NCBI RefSeq assembly: GCF_900100385.1
Contig: NZ_FNFC01000007.1
Location: forward strand, 1 to 64,000
DNA length: 64,000 nt
Origin: Halovenus aranensis
GTDB lineage: Archaea; Halobacteriota; Halobacteria; Halobacteriales; Haloarculaceae
Direction of reading: 5' to 3'
Position numbers and translations under genes: made by a program. The stretch's first letter is position 1. Each line of letters opens with the position of its first letter. A model generated the notes under the pieces. That model was given only the letters and a program-made list of their open reading frames with translations, searched no databases and had not been told where the DNA came from. This document shows positions 53,275 to 60,788 of the stretch, in pieces.

Positions 53275-53297
53275 CCGCACAGTCGATACGGGAGAGT

Positions 53298-54491
53298 ATG
53301 AAGACAGGTGTGTGGCTCATCGGCGCGCGCGGAAACGTCGCGGCAGTTTCTATGGTGGGTGCGAAGGCAATCGCGCAGGGCCGTACAGATACGACGGGGA
53401 TGGTGACAGCACGCGAGCCGCTGTCAGCACTCGACTTGCCGGCGGTCGAGGACCTCGTCTTCGGTGGACACGACATCCGGTCACAGTCCATCACGGAGAC
53501 GGCACTGGCCGCGAGCGAGTCCAGCGGCGTCCCCCCGAAATCGACAATCGAGGCCGTCGAGGACGACCTCGACGCAATCGACAGCCGAATCGAGACCGGG
53601 ACGGCGATAAACTGCGGGCAGGTGGTCGGCGACCTCGCACACGGCGACGCGACCGCCGAGCAGACCGTCCCCGACCTCGTCTCGGCGATTCGAGCGGACT
53701 ACGAGGCGTTCGTCGCCGACCACGACCTCGACCGGCTCGTCGTCGTCAACGTCGCCTCGACGGAGCCGCCTATCGACGAGCCCGAGCGATACGATACCGC
53801 CGACGCAGTCAGGTCGGCTATCGAGAACGACGACCGGGCGCTCCCGGCGAGTGTTCTCTACGCCTACGCCGCGCTCGAAGACGGCCACCCCTACGTCAAC
53901 TTCACGCCGAGTACGGGCAGCAACCTCGACGGGCTGTGCGAGCTGGCGAGAGAGCGCGGCGTCCCCCACATGGGACAGGACGCAAAGACCGGCGAGACAC
54001 TGGTGAAGTCGGCACTCGCGCCGATGTTCGCGGGTCGCAATCTTCGCGTCCTCTCGTGGGAGGGACACAACATCCTCGGCAACACCGACGGACTGGTCCT
54101 CGAAGACGACGACAACAAGGCGGGCAAGGTACAGAGCAAAGACGGCCTGCTGGAGGAGATACTCGGCTACGAGACACAGAGCCGGGTCCGCATCGATTAC
54201 ACGCCCTCGCTGGGCGACCGCAAGACGGCGTGGGACCACATCCACTTCGAGGGTTTTCTCGGGACCGAGATGAAACTGCAGTTCACCTGGGAGGGGTCGG
54301 ATTCGGCGCTCGCTGCACCCCTAGTGTTGGACCTGATTCGACTCGTCTCACACGCCGACGCGCAGGGGAGAAGCGGCGTACAGCCACAGCTCGCCGCGTT
54401 TTTCAAATCGCCGATGGCATACGAGACACACGACTTCTCGCGCCAGCACGAACAGCTCCAGAACTACGCCACGGAACACCGACAGGAATGA
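53298..54491 (+). CDS. ino1: myo-inositol-3-phosphate synthase
   Basis: 397 residues, MIPS family (GAPDH-like C-terminal domain). The N-terminal NAD site is VWLIGARGNVAA. Active-site segments are VNFTPSTGSNLDGL, HMGQDAKTGETLVKSALAPMF (quoted in part: GQDAKTGETLVKS), SWEGHNILGNTDG and KVQSKDGLL, where Lys residues act in the cyclisation of glucose 6-phosphate. The product feeds inositol lipids or soluble cyclitols. Its last 4 nt overlap the phosphodiesterase-like gene start. In this cluster it probably takes the place of the EboD sugar-phosphate cyclase. Confidence 0.93.
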   Translation: MKTGVWLIGARGNVAAVSMVGAKAIAQGRTDTTGMVTAREPLSALDLPAVEDLVFGGHDIRSQSITETALAASESSGVPPKSTIEAVEDDLDAIDSRIETGTAINCGQVVGDLAHGDATAEQTVPDLVSAIRADYEAFVADHDLDRLVVVNVASTEPPIDEPERYDTADAVRSAIENDDRALPASVLYAYAALEDGHPYVNFTPSTGSNLDGLCELARERGVPHMGQDAKTGETLVKSALAPMFAGRNLRVLSWEGHNILGNTDGLVLEDDDNKAGKVQSKDGLLEEILGYETQSRVRIDYTPSLGDRKTAWDHIHFEGFLGTEMKLQFTWEGSDSALAAPLVLDLIRLVSHADAQGRSGVQPQLAAFFKSPMAYETHDFSRQHEQLQNYATEHRQE

Positions 54492-55861
54492 CAGCGACAT
54501 CCGACACACCACGGCGCGCTATCGTCCTCGACGTGGTCGGCCTCGAACCCCACCACGTCGACGAACAACTCGCTCCGAACATCGCGGCCTTGCTCGACGG
54601 GCAGCCGACGGCGCCGCTCGAACCGCCGTTTCCGGCCGTCACGCTGCCCTCTCAGACGACGCTTGCGACCGGCCAGTCCCCGTCGACCCACGGCGACGTG
54701 TCCAACGGCGAGTACGACCGCGCCGAGGATACCGTGGCACTCTGGGAGCGCGACCGCGCCGACCGGAACCGTCTCTGGGAGGCCGTCAGCGACGAGACGG
54801 CACTGACCACGGGGGCGCTGTTCTTCCAGCACCTCATCGGCAGTTCCGCCGACGTTGCGGTGACCCCCTCGCCAATCGAGGACGAGGACAACAATCTGCT
54901 CGAGATGAACTGCTGGACGAACCCCGACGACTTCTACGAGACGCTGGAGGACGAGTACGGCCACTTCCCGTTACACAACTACTGGGGGCCGACGGCAAAC
55001 GAGCAAAGCAGCGAGTGGATTCTCTCGGCCGCACGCGAGTCCATCGAGCGACACGACCCGGACCTGCTGTGGGTGTATCTCCCACATCTCGACTACGACG
55101 GTCAGCGTCACGGCCCGGATTCGCCAGAGTTGCGCGAGGCAATCGGCGTCGTCGACGAACTCGTCGGCGAGTTTCTGGACTGGCTTCGGGACCGACAGCG
55201 GTGGGCCGAGACGGCGGTCCACATCGTCAGCGAGTACGGCTTTCACGCCGTCGACACCCCGATATTCCCGAACCGCGCGCTCCGCGAGGCGGGCCTGCTG
55301 TCAGTCACAGCGGGACGGGAGGGCGGCGACGCTGTCGACCTTCCCGATTCGGATGCGTTTGCGATGGTCGACCACCAGGTCGCCCACGTCTACACCGACG
55401 ACAGCGCGACTGACCGAGCACGCGAGGTGCTGGCCGAGCTCGACGGCGTCGAGGTAGCGCTCGCTGGCGAGTCGCGAGCGGAGTACGGTCTCGACCATCC
55501 AAACAGCGGCGACATCGTGTTAATTCCGGCACAGTCCGCCTGGTTCCAGTACTACTGGTGGTCCGACGACAGCGACGCGCCGTACTACGCGACGGAGATG
55601 GACATCCACGAGAAACCAGGGTACGACCCGTGTGCGCTGTTTTTCGGCGGCGACGGCCTCGTCACTCTCGACGCCTCGAAGGTCAGTGGCTCACACGGTC
55701 GCAACGACGTGCCGGGCGTCTACGGCGTCGGCGGCCCGGCCGCACCCGAGGGAGACCTCGACAGCGTCGACGCACGCGCTGTTGCGCCGACGGTCGCGGC
55801 GTCGCTCGGCGTCGCCGACGATATCTCGCTGTCGTTCGAGGTGTCTGCCCTGTTCGAGTGA
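54488..55861 (+). CDS. EboF-like phosphodiesterase-superfamily protein
   Basis: 457 residues, alkaline phosphatase superfamily (nucleotide pyrophosphatase/PDE type). Start LDVVGLEPHHVDE (first metal Asp), nucleophile Thr in PAVTLPSQTTLATG, GDVSNGEYDRAEDTV. The conserved YLPHLDYDGQRHGP and the segment HIVSEYGFHAVD correspond to Dx2GH and SDHG in ordinary enzymes but read DYDGQ and SEYG, so three usual metal ligands are Gln, Glu and Tyr. The EboF proteins I remember share the VVGL, HLDYD and SEYG strings, suggesting a family feature. Start fixed by the 4-nt overlap with the inositol-phosphate synthase. Confidence 0.82.
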   Translation: MTATSDTPRRAIVLDVVGLEPHHVDEQLAPNIAALLDGQPTAPLEPPFPAVTLPSQTTLATGQSPSTHGDVSNGEYDRAEDTVALWERDRADRNRLWEAVSDETALTTGALFFQHLIGSSADVAVTPSPIEDEDNNLLEMNCWTNPDDFYETLEDEYGHFPLHNYWGPTANEQSSEWILSAARESIERHDPDLLWVYLPHLDYDGQRHGPDSPELREAIGVVDELVGEFLDWLRDRQRWAETAVHIVSEYGFHAVDTPIFPNRALREAGLLSVTAGREGGDAVDLPDSDAFAMVDHQVAHVYTDDSATDRAREVLAELDGVEVALAGESRAEYGLDHPNSGDIVLIPAQSAWFQYYWWSDDSDAPYYATEMDIHEKPGYDPCALFFGGDGLVTLDASKVSGSHGRNDVPGVYGVGGPAAPEGDLDSVDARAVAPTVAASLGVADDISLSFEVSALFE

Positions 55862-55897
55862 ACGGCAGTTAGCCGTGACACCGCCAGTCACGAACGG

Positions 55898-55903
55898 CTT
55901 AAG
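55898..55903 (+). promoter_or_regulatory. Core promoter of DUF457-type gene
   Basis: CTTAAG centred 30 nt before the ATG at 55931. It separates this gene from the upstream operon. Confidence 0.5.
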
Positions 55904-55930
55904 CGTGCTCGCCGTGAAATACAGAAAGAT

Positions 55931-56857
55931 ATGATGGTCGGGCACGCGGCACTGGCGTTTGCACTGGCGGCCTGGGCAGCCGCTATCCTCGGCCTCTCGC
56001 GTGAGCGGGCGCTCGCTGTTGGCGTCGCCGCTGGCGCGTTCGCGGCCGTGCCCGACGTAGATATGGGCTATGCCGTCGTCGGCCTCGCACGCGCATTTCA
56101 GGACGGCGGCAGCTTTCCGGAGGTGTTCTGGGAGACCGGAAACGTCGTTCACCGTGGGGTGACTCACTCGCTGCTCGTCGGCGGCGTCACCGCGACGCTG
56201 TTCGGGCTGGTCGCCTACCGCGGCCGTCTTCGCCTCGCTGGCGTGGTCGGTCTCTGTAGTCTCGTCGTCGGGGCGATTCCCGTGTTGGGTTGGCTCGAAG
56301 CCACAGTGATGGTCATCTTCGTCGCCGCCGGCCTCGCGGTCGCACTCACCAGCCGGTGGATGGGGCTATCGCCGCGAGCGACGCTTGCAGCGGCGCTTGT
56401 CGGCGTTCTCAGTCACCCGTTCGGTGATATGTTTACCGGCACCGCACCCGAACTGCTGTACCCACTCGATGTTCATCTCCTCCCCCAGCGGCTGTTGCTG
56501 TCGAGTGACCCGACGCTACACCTGCTTGGGACGTTCGGCCTCGAACTGACCGCGATATGGCTCGCGGCGGCGGTCTACCTGCATCTGAACGGGCGTCACG
56601 TACTGGGATACGTCCACCGCCGGGCGGTGCTCGGTGCCGGCTACGTCGGGGCGGTGCTCGCGCTCCCGCCACCGACGCTGTCGGTCTCGTATCACTTCGT
56701 GTTCAGCGTGCTTGCGGTCGGTCTCGTGGGTGTCGTCGACCTGCCTGTGCCGGATTTGCGCTCGCCGAAGTCACGCCGTGGCGTCGCCGTGACAGGTCTG
56801 GCCGCGGTCACGATAGCCTGGCTGACGTACATCGTGGGCTACCTCCTAGTCGCCTGA
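55931..56857 (+). CDS. DUF457/YdjM-type membrane-bound metal hydrolase
   Basis: 308 residues, eight or so membrane helices. Family pattern: GHAALAF start, AAVPDVDMG (Asp pair), VVHRGVTHSLLVGG and VGVLSHPFGDMF (His and Asp), the usual YdjM/LexA-regulated metal-dependent hydrolase signature. Activity is unproven; it likely acts on membrane lipid or a lipid-linked intermediate. ATG ATG at 55931; the second Met is possible. The stop TGA directly abuts repeat copy 2, whose terminal repeat supplies TAGTGA behind it. Confidence 0.85.
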   Translation: MMVGHAALAFALAAWAAAILGLSRERALAVGVAAGAFAAVPDVDMGYAVVGLARAFQDGGSFPEVFWETGNVVHRGVTHSLLVGGVTATLFGLVAYRGRLRLAGVVGLCSLVVGAIPVLGWLEATVMVIFVAAGLAVALTSRWMGLSPRATLAAALVGVLSHPFGDMFTGTAPELLYPLDVHLLPQRLLLSSDPTLHLLGTFGLELTAIWLAAAVYLHLNGRHVLGYVHRRAVLGAGYVGAVLALPPPTLSVSYHFVFSVLAVGLVGVVDLPVPDLRSPKSRRGVAVTGLAAVTIAWLTYIVGYLLVA

Positions 56858-56967
56858 TAGTGATTATTGGGAGTCGTTACCGCCGTGGCAACAGCAGACG
56901 GAACTCACGGGATGTGACACGACGATTCCTGTCACGTGGTCACGAAAATTACCGCAATAATCACTAT
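56857..56967 (+). repeat. MITE-like ~110-bp element, copy 2
   Basis: The intact copy: terminal inverted repeats ATAGTGATTATTG (56857-56869) and CAATAATCACTAT (56955-56967). The interior is strongly similar to 1536-1645, with an inner GTGAC...GTCAC pair. No open frame. It fills the space between the DUF457-type gene stop and the promoter of the next gene. Size and repeats fit a MITE; it could also act as a termination or RNA-folding element. Confidence 0.7.
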
Positions 56968-56997
56968 GAGCGGACCGTCGAGCGCGAGACGTTGACA

Positions 56998-57006
56998 CTT
57001 ATATAC
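56998..57006 (+). promoter_or_regulatory. TATA box of aspartoacylase-like gene
   Basis: CTTATATAC centred 28 nt before the ATG at 57030. Confidence 0.65.
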
Positions 57007-57029
57007 AGGCAACTCCGCTAGGGAGACAT

Positions 57030-57824
57030 ATGAGGCTGATAGAGCGTGGGTCGGGGTCTCCCCGAATCGCCGTCGTCGGTGGCATTCACGGCGACGAGCC
57101 GGCCGGCGAGCGTATCGTCGACAGGCTGGCTGACACCGCGACGGTCGAGGATGGAACGCTACAGTTGGTTGTGGCAAACGAGCCAGCGCTCGCGGCGGGC
57201 GCTCGCTACACGGAGACAGACCTCAATCGAACGTTTCCGGGCGACATCGACGCCGACGAATACGAGCGCGCACTCGCTCCGCGGCTGGTGAGCGTACTCG
57301 AGGGTGCAGACGCGATTCTCGCGCTGCACACCTCCCAGAGTGCGCCGCCGCCGTTTGCCATCTACAGCGAACTCACGGAGACGGTGCGGCGGAGTGTAAC
57401 TGGGATGCCCGTCGAGTACGTCGTCGACGCGGGCAGCCTCCGGGACACGACACTCGACTCGACACTGCCAAACACGATAAGCCTCGAAACCGGCAAGCAG
57501 GGGAGTACCGACGCCGTCGAGTTCGGGCTCGAAGCCACCCGTGATTTCCTCCGGGTACACGGTATCCTGGCCGGTGAGCCGACCTACACCGAGACGACGG
57601 TTGCTACTGTCGACGAAGAGGTCCCGAAAGGGAGCGGCAGGCCGGAGGTCTTCTACGAGAACTTCGAGGAGATTCCCGAGGGCGAGGTGTTCGCCCGCGA
57701 CGAGGAGTACACCCACCGTGTAACTGCACCGGGAACGGTGCCAGTGCTCGCCAGCGAACACGGCTACGAGGATATTTTCGGCCTCTACGGGCGGATTACC
57801 GGCACCATCGAACCCCCATCGTAA
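57030..57824 (+). CDS. Succinylglutamate desuccinylase/aspartoacylase-family protein
   Basis: 264 residues, M14-like carboxypeptidase fold. The zinc motif is VGGIHGDEPAGER (HxxE, residues 20-23), then DLNRTFPGD (Asn/Arg substrate binding), third ligand LHTSQS (His), and the C-terminal Glu near YENFEEIPEG. It hydrolyses an N-acyl amino acid or amide; exact substrate unknown. The TATA box fixes the start. Confidence 0.9.
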   Translation: MRLIERGSGSPRIAVVGGIHGDEPAGERIVDRLADTATVEDGTLQLVVANEPALAAGARYTETDLNRTFPGDIDADEYERALAPRLVSVLEGADAILALHTSQSAPPPFAIYSELTETVRRSVTGMPVEYVVDAGSLRDTTLDSTLPNTISLETGKQGSTDAVEFGLEATRDFLRVHGILAGEPTYTETTVATVDEEVPKGSGRPEVFYENFEEIPEGEVFARDEEYTHRVTAPGTVPVLASEHGYEDIFGLYGRITGTIEPPS

Positions 57825-57871
57825 CACGGCGCAGGATGTGACAGCGCAGTTGTCCCAGGCGTCCTAAGCGG

Positions 57872-58159
57872 TCACTCGATTTCCAACTGCCCGCTCTCGC
57901 CGCCTTCGTCGGTACCGTCTTCGTCCCACTCGAGTTCGAACTCGATACTCAGTTCGCCTGGGCCATCAGCCGGCCCCTCACGTTCGGCTTTGACCTCGAA
58001 CGTCGGCCGGGCCGGTGGCTCCATCGTCACGGAATCGGCGCCGGCGGAGAGTGTGACTGAGTCACCGTCTTCGAGCTTCGCAGCGACACTGCGAAGGTAG
58101 GCTGCGATGTCTTTACGGGTCTGGTCGCGCTCTGATTTGAACAGCACGTCTTCTGGCAT
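57872..58159 (-). CDS. amphi-Trp domain protein
   Basis: 95 residues. MPEDVLFKSERDQTRKDIAAYLRSVA and LSAGADSVTMEPPARPTFEVKAERE (in part EPPARPTFEVKAERE) plus SIEFELEWDED match the amphi-Trp family widespread in haloarchaea, function unknown. The acidic Gly/Glu-rich tail is longer than usual. It converges with the aspartoacylase-like gene (47 nt between stops). ATG 58159 gives the family N-terminus. Confidence 0.88.
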   Translation of the reverse strand: MPEDVLFKSERDQTRKDIAAYLRSVAAKLEDGDSVTLSAGADSVTMEPPARPTFEVKAEREGPADGPGELSIEFELEWDEDGTDEGGESGQLEIE

Positions 58160-58344
58160 ACCTGACGATACGCCGGCTGTACACATAAGTGAATCTGCGA
58201 TATCTGCTGTCGGTGCTGTGTCTCGACGTGCCGATGTGTCGGTGTCTCCCGCGAGAAGGCCATTTTTGTGTCTGGTTACCTGCAGAACAACACTAGAGGC
58301 GTGCTCAGAGCGGCGTCACGAACGGACAGATTTTGCACATAAAG

Positions 58345-58352
58345 TATATAAT
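58345..58352 (+). promoter_or_regulatory. TATA box of acyl-CoA synthetase gene
   Basis: TATATAAT inside AAGTATATAATTTAG, centred about 29 nt before the ATG at 58378. A strong match to a haloarchaeal promoter. Confidence 0.65.
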
Positions 58353-58377
58353 TTAGTGCAGAGAATAACTATGTCAT

Positions 58378-59958
58378 ATGTCAAAACACCCCACAATTGG
58401 AGACACGCTCGAACAGACGGTTGCACGATACCCCGAGAACGACGCCATCGTCTACCCACACAGAAATCAAACGTGGACGTACGAGGAGTTCAACCAACGT
58501 GTAAACCAGCTTGCGAATTCGATGACGCGTCTTGGCGTCGAGAAAGGTGATAGAGTCGCCACTGTTCTCTACAACGGCTCAGAGATTGCCCTCACGGTGT
58601 ATGCCTGCGCGAAAATCGGGGCCGTCTTCACCCCGTTGAACTTTCGGCTACCAGCAGGCGAGATTGAGTACATCGTCAACGACGCCGAGGCGACGATGCT
58701 GATATACGAATCCGCGACACAGGACGCAGTCGAGACGGCTCGCCCGGAACTCGACAGCGTCGAAGAGTACGTCTTTATCGACGACGGGGTGCCCTCGGAG
58801 ACGCGAGATTTCTACAGTCTTCTCGACTCCGGCTCACCGGAACGCCCCGACGTAGTCGTCGAGGAAGACGACGTCTATGCGTTCATCTACACGTCAGGGA
58901 CGACTGGTCGGCCAAAAGGGGTTGTCCACGAGCACCGCGACATGGTCGAACACAGTCTGCTGGTAATCGCCGAGATGAACATCACGCGGGACGATGTGGG
59001 TCTCTCGATTCTCCCGCTGTATCACTGTGCCGAGTTACACGCCATGCTGTTTACCCGCGTTCATCGCGGTGCGACAAACGTCATCCACCACGAGTTCGAG
59101 CCACAGGCCGCACTTGAGGCGATTGAGGAACACGGCGTTACCGTCTTTTTCGCCGCTCCGACTGCATGGCACGCCCTCGCCCAGACAGCAGCCGAAGCCG
59201 ACGTGGATGTCGGCTCACTGGAGCGTGGATTGTACGGGGCCGCCCCCATGCCCGAGGAGGTCCTGAATATGGCGATGGAGCATCTCTGTGAGGATTACGT
59301 CCAGGCATACGGGATGACAGAAATCGGTCCGTGCGGCGTGTTTCAGCGCCCCGAAGACCAGATTTCAAAGCAAGGGTGTGCCGGGCTGCCGGCGCTAAAT
59401 CACGAGGTCCGTGTCGTCGAGCCGAATGCGCCGCCGGACGAAGAGGTGGCCCAGGGCGACGTCGGCGAAATCATTATTGCAGGTCCATGTACCATGCGCG
59501 AATACTGGAACCGCCCCGACGCGACGGCAGCGTCACTCCGGGAGACGGGCGGCACCGAGTGGTATTACTCCGGCGATATCGGATATTTCGACGACGACGG
59601 CTATCTCTATCACGTCGACAGGAAAGACGACATGATAGTCTCCGGCGGCGAGAATATATATCCCGCAGAGGTCGAGAACGTGCTGTTTGCACACGAGAGC
59701 GTCGACGAGGCAGCGGTCCTCGGCGAGTCCGACGAGGAGTGGGGTGAACGGGTTGTCGCGTACATCGTGGGCGAGGAGGAGGCAACCGCTGAGACACTAG
59801 ACGAGTTCATCAGAGAGAGCGACCAACTCGCTGATTTCAAGCGCCCCAGGGCGTACTATTTTGTCGACAGCCTCCCGAAAAATCCCAGCGGGAAAATCCA
59901 GAAGTTCAAGCTCCGTTCTGCGGACAGCGGTGGCAAGTCCGAATCGATTGGCACGTGA
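58378..59958 (+). CDS. AMP-forming acyl-CoA synthetase
   Basis: 526 residues, ANL superfamily. The P-loop is FIYTSGTTGRPKGV (about 174-187), then the A4 region LPLYHCAELHA, A5 QAYGMTEIGPCG, A7 WYYSGDIGYFD, A8 DRKDDMIVSGGENIYP with the hinge, and A10 LPKNPSGKIQK with the catalytic Lys. The family activates a carboxylic acid with ATP to acyl-CoA. Medium- or long-chain fatty acid or aryl acid substrates are possible. No neighbouring beta-oxidation genes. Confidence 0.92.
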   Translation: MSKHPTIGDTLEQTVARYPENDAIVYPHRNQTWTYEEFNQRVNQLANSMTRLGVEKGDRVATVLYNGSEIALTVYACAKIGAVFTPLNFRLPAGEIEYIVNDAEATMLIYESATQDAVETARPELDSVEEYVFIDDGVPSETRDFYSLLDSGSPERPDVVVEEDDVYAFIYTSGTTGRPKGVVHEHRDMVEHSLLVIAEMNITRDDVGLSILPLYHCAELHAMLFTRVHRGATNVIHHEFEPQAALEAIEEHGVTVFFAAPTAWHALAQTAAEADVDVGSLERGLYGAAPMPEEVLNMAMEHLCEDYVQAYGMTEIGPCGVFQRPEDQISKQGCAGLPALNHEVRVVEPNAPPDEEVAQGDVGEIIIAGPCTMREYWNRPDATAASLRETGGTEWYYSGDIGYFDDDGYLYHVDRKDDMIVSGGENIYPAEVENVLFAHESVDEAAVLGESDEEWGERVVAYIVGEEEATAETLDEFIRESDQLADFKRPRAYYFVDSLPKNPSGKIQKFKLRSADSGGKSESIGT

Positions 59959-60059
59959 GAGGGGCTGCTGGCCGAGACGACAGTCTGTGACAGAACACAC
60001 AAAAATTAGGACGGTCGACGTTCTCTCACCGCTGACGCGGTGGGCTTTCGTACTACGTA

Positions 60060-60650
60060 TCAGTCGTCAGCAGCGACCGGGTCACCGTGGCTGACCTCGT
60101 CGCCGAGGAGTTCGAGAAACGCCGCGAGCCACTCCGGGTGGTCGGGCCAGGCCTGGCCGGTGACGAGGTTGCCGTCACGGACGACGCCATCGACCCACGA
60201 ACAGCCGGCGGCCTCGACTTCCGCCCGACAGGCCGGGTAGGCCGTCATCTCGTACCCCTCCAGTACGTCGGCGGCGGCCAGAATCTGCGGGCCGTGACAC
60301 AGCGCCGCGACCGGCTTCTCGGCCTCGAAGAAATGCTGGACCGCCTCGATGACCGCGTCGTAGGTCCGGAGATACTCCGGCGCGCGCCCGCCTGGGACGA
60401 CGAGCGCGTCGTAGGTCGTCGGGTCGATATCGGCCATCGTCGCCGTCAGCTCGAAGTTGTGTCCGCGCTCTTCGAGATAGGTCTGGTCACCCCGGAAGTC
60501 GTGGATTGCCGTCTTGACTGTCTCTCCGGCTTCTTTGTCTGGACAGACGGCGTCGACGTCGTGACCCACCATCTCCAGGGCCTGGAACGGTACCATGATT
60601 TCGTAATCTTCGCCGAAGTCGCCGACGATCATCAGGATGTCTTTCCCCAT
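60060..60650 (-). CDS. DJ-1/PfpI-family protein
   Basis: 196 residues, full DJ-1/PfpI fold. Catalytic elements: Glu in DFGEDYEIM (about residue 15), the nucleophile elbow [12 protein letters not shown] with Cys, and the [12 protein letters not shown] loop with the motif DALVVPGGR. Deglycase, glyoxalase or protease-like activity has been described in the family. ATG 60650. Confidence 0.92.
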   Translation of the reverse strand: MGKDILMIVGDFGEDYEIMVPFQALEMVGHDVDAVCPDKEAGETVKTAIHDFRGDQTYLEERGHNFELTATMADIDPTTYDALVVPGGRAPEYLRTYDAVIEAVQHFFEAEKPVAALCHGPQILAAADVLEGYEMTAYPACRAEVEAAGCSWVDGVVRDGNLVTGQAWPDHPEWLAAFLELLGDEVSHGDPVAADD

Positions 60651-60756
60651 TGGTAACACCAAGCACAGCTACGGTTCCCGTGGTACTAAAGTGTGGCTGC
60701 GACCAACGAACCCTCCCGTCTCCCCCGACGACCACTTCCACCACGGCACACGAACC

Positions 60757-60762
60757 CTTAAC
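60757..60762 (+). promoter_or_regulatory. Core promoter of hef
   Basis: CTTAAC centred about 29 nt upstream of the hef ATG. Confidence 0.5.
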
Positions 60763-60788
60763 CTCGGGCACGGCTAACCCAGAGACGA

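Noticed and set aside
53312-54487. N-terminal extension of the EboF-like frame across the inositol-phosphate synthase gene
   Set aside because: The extra 392 residues are Arg/Pro-rich and out of frame with a clear inositol-phosphate synthase. The ATG at 54488 overlapping the previous stop is the natural start.
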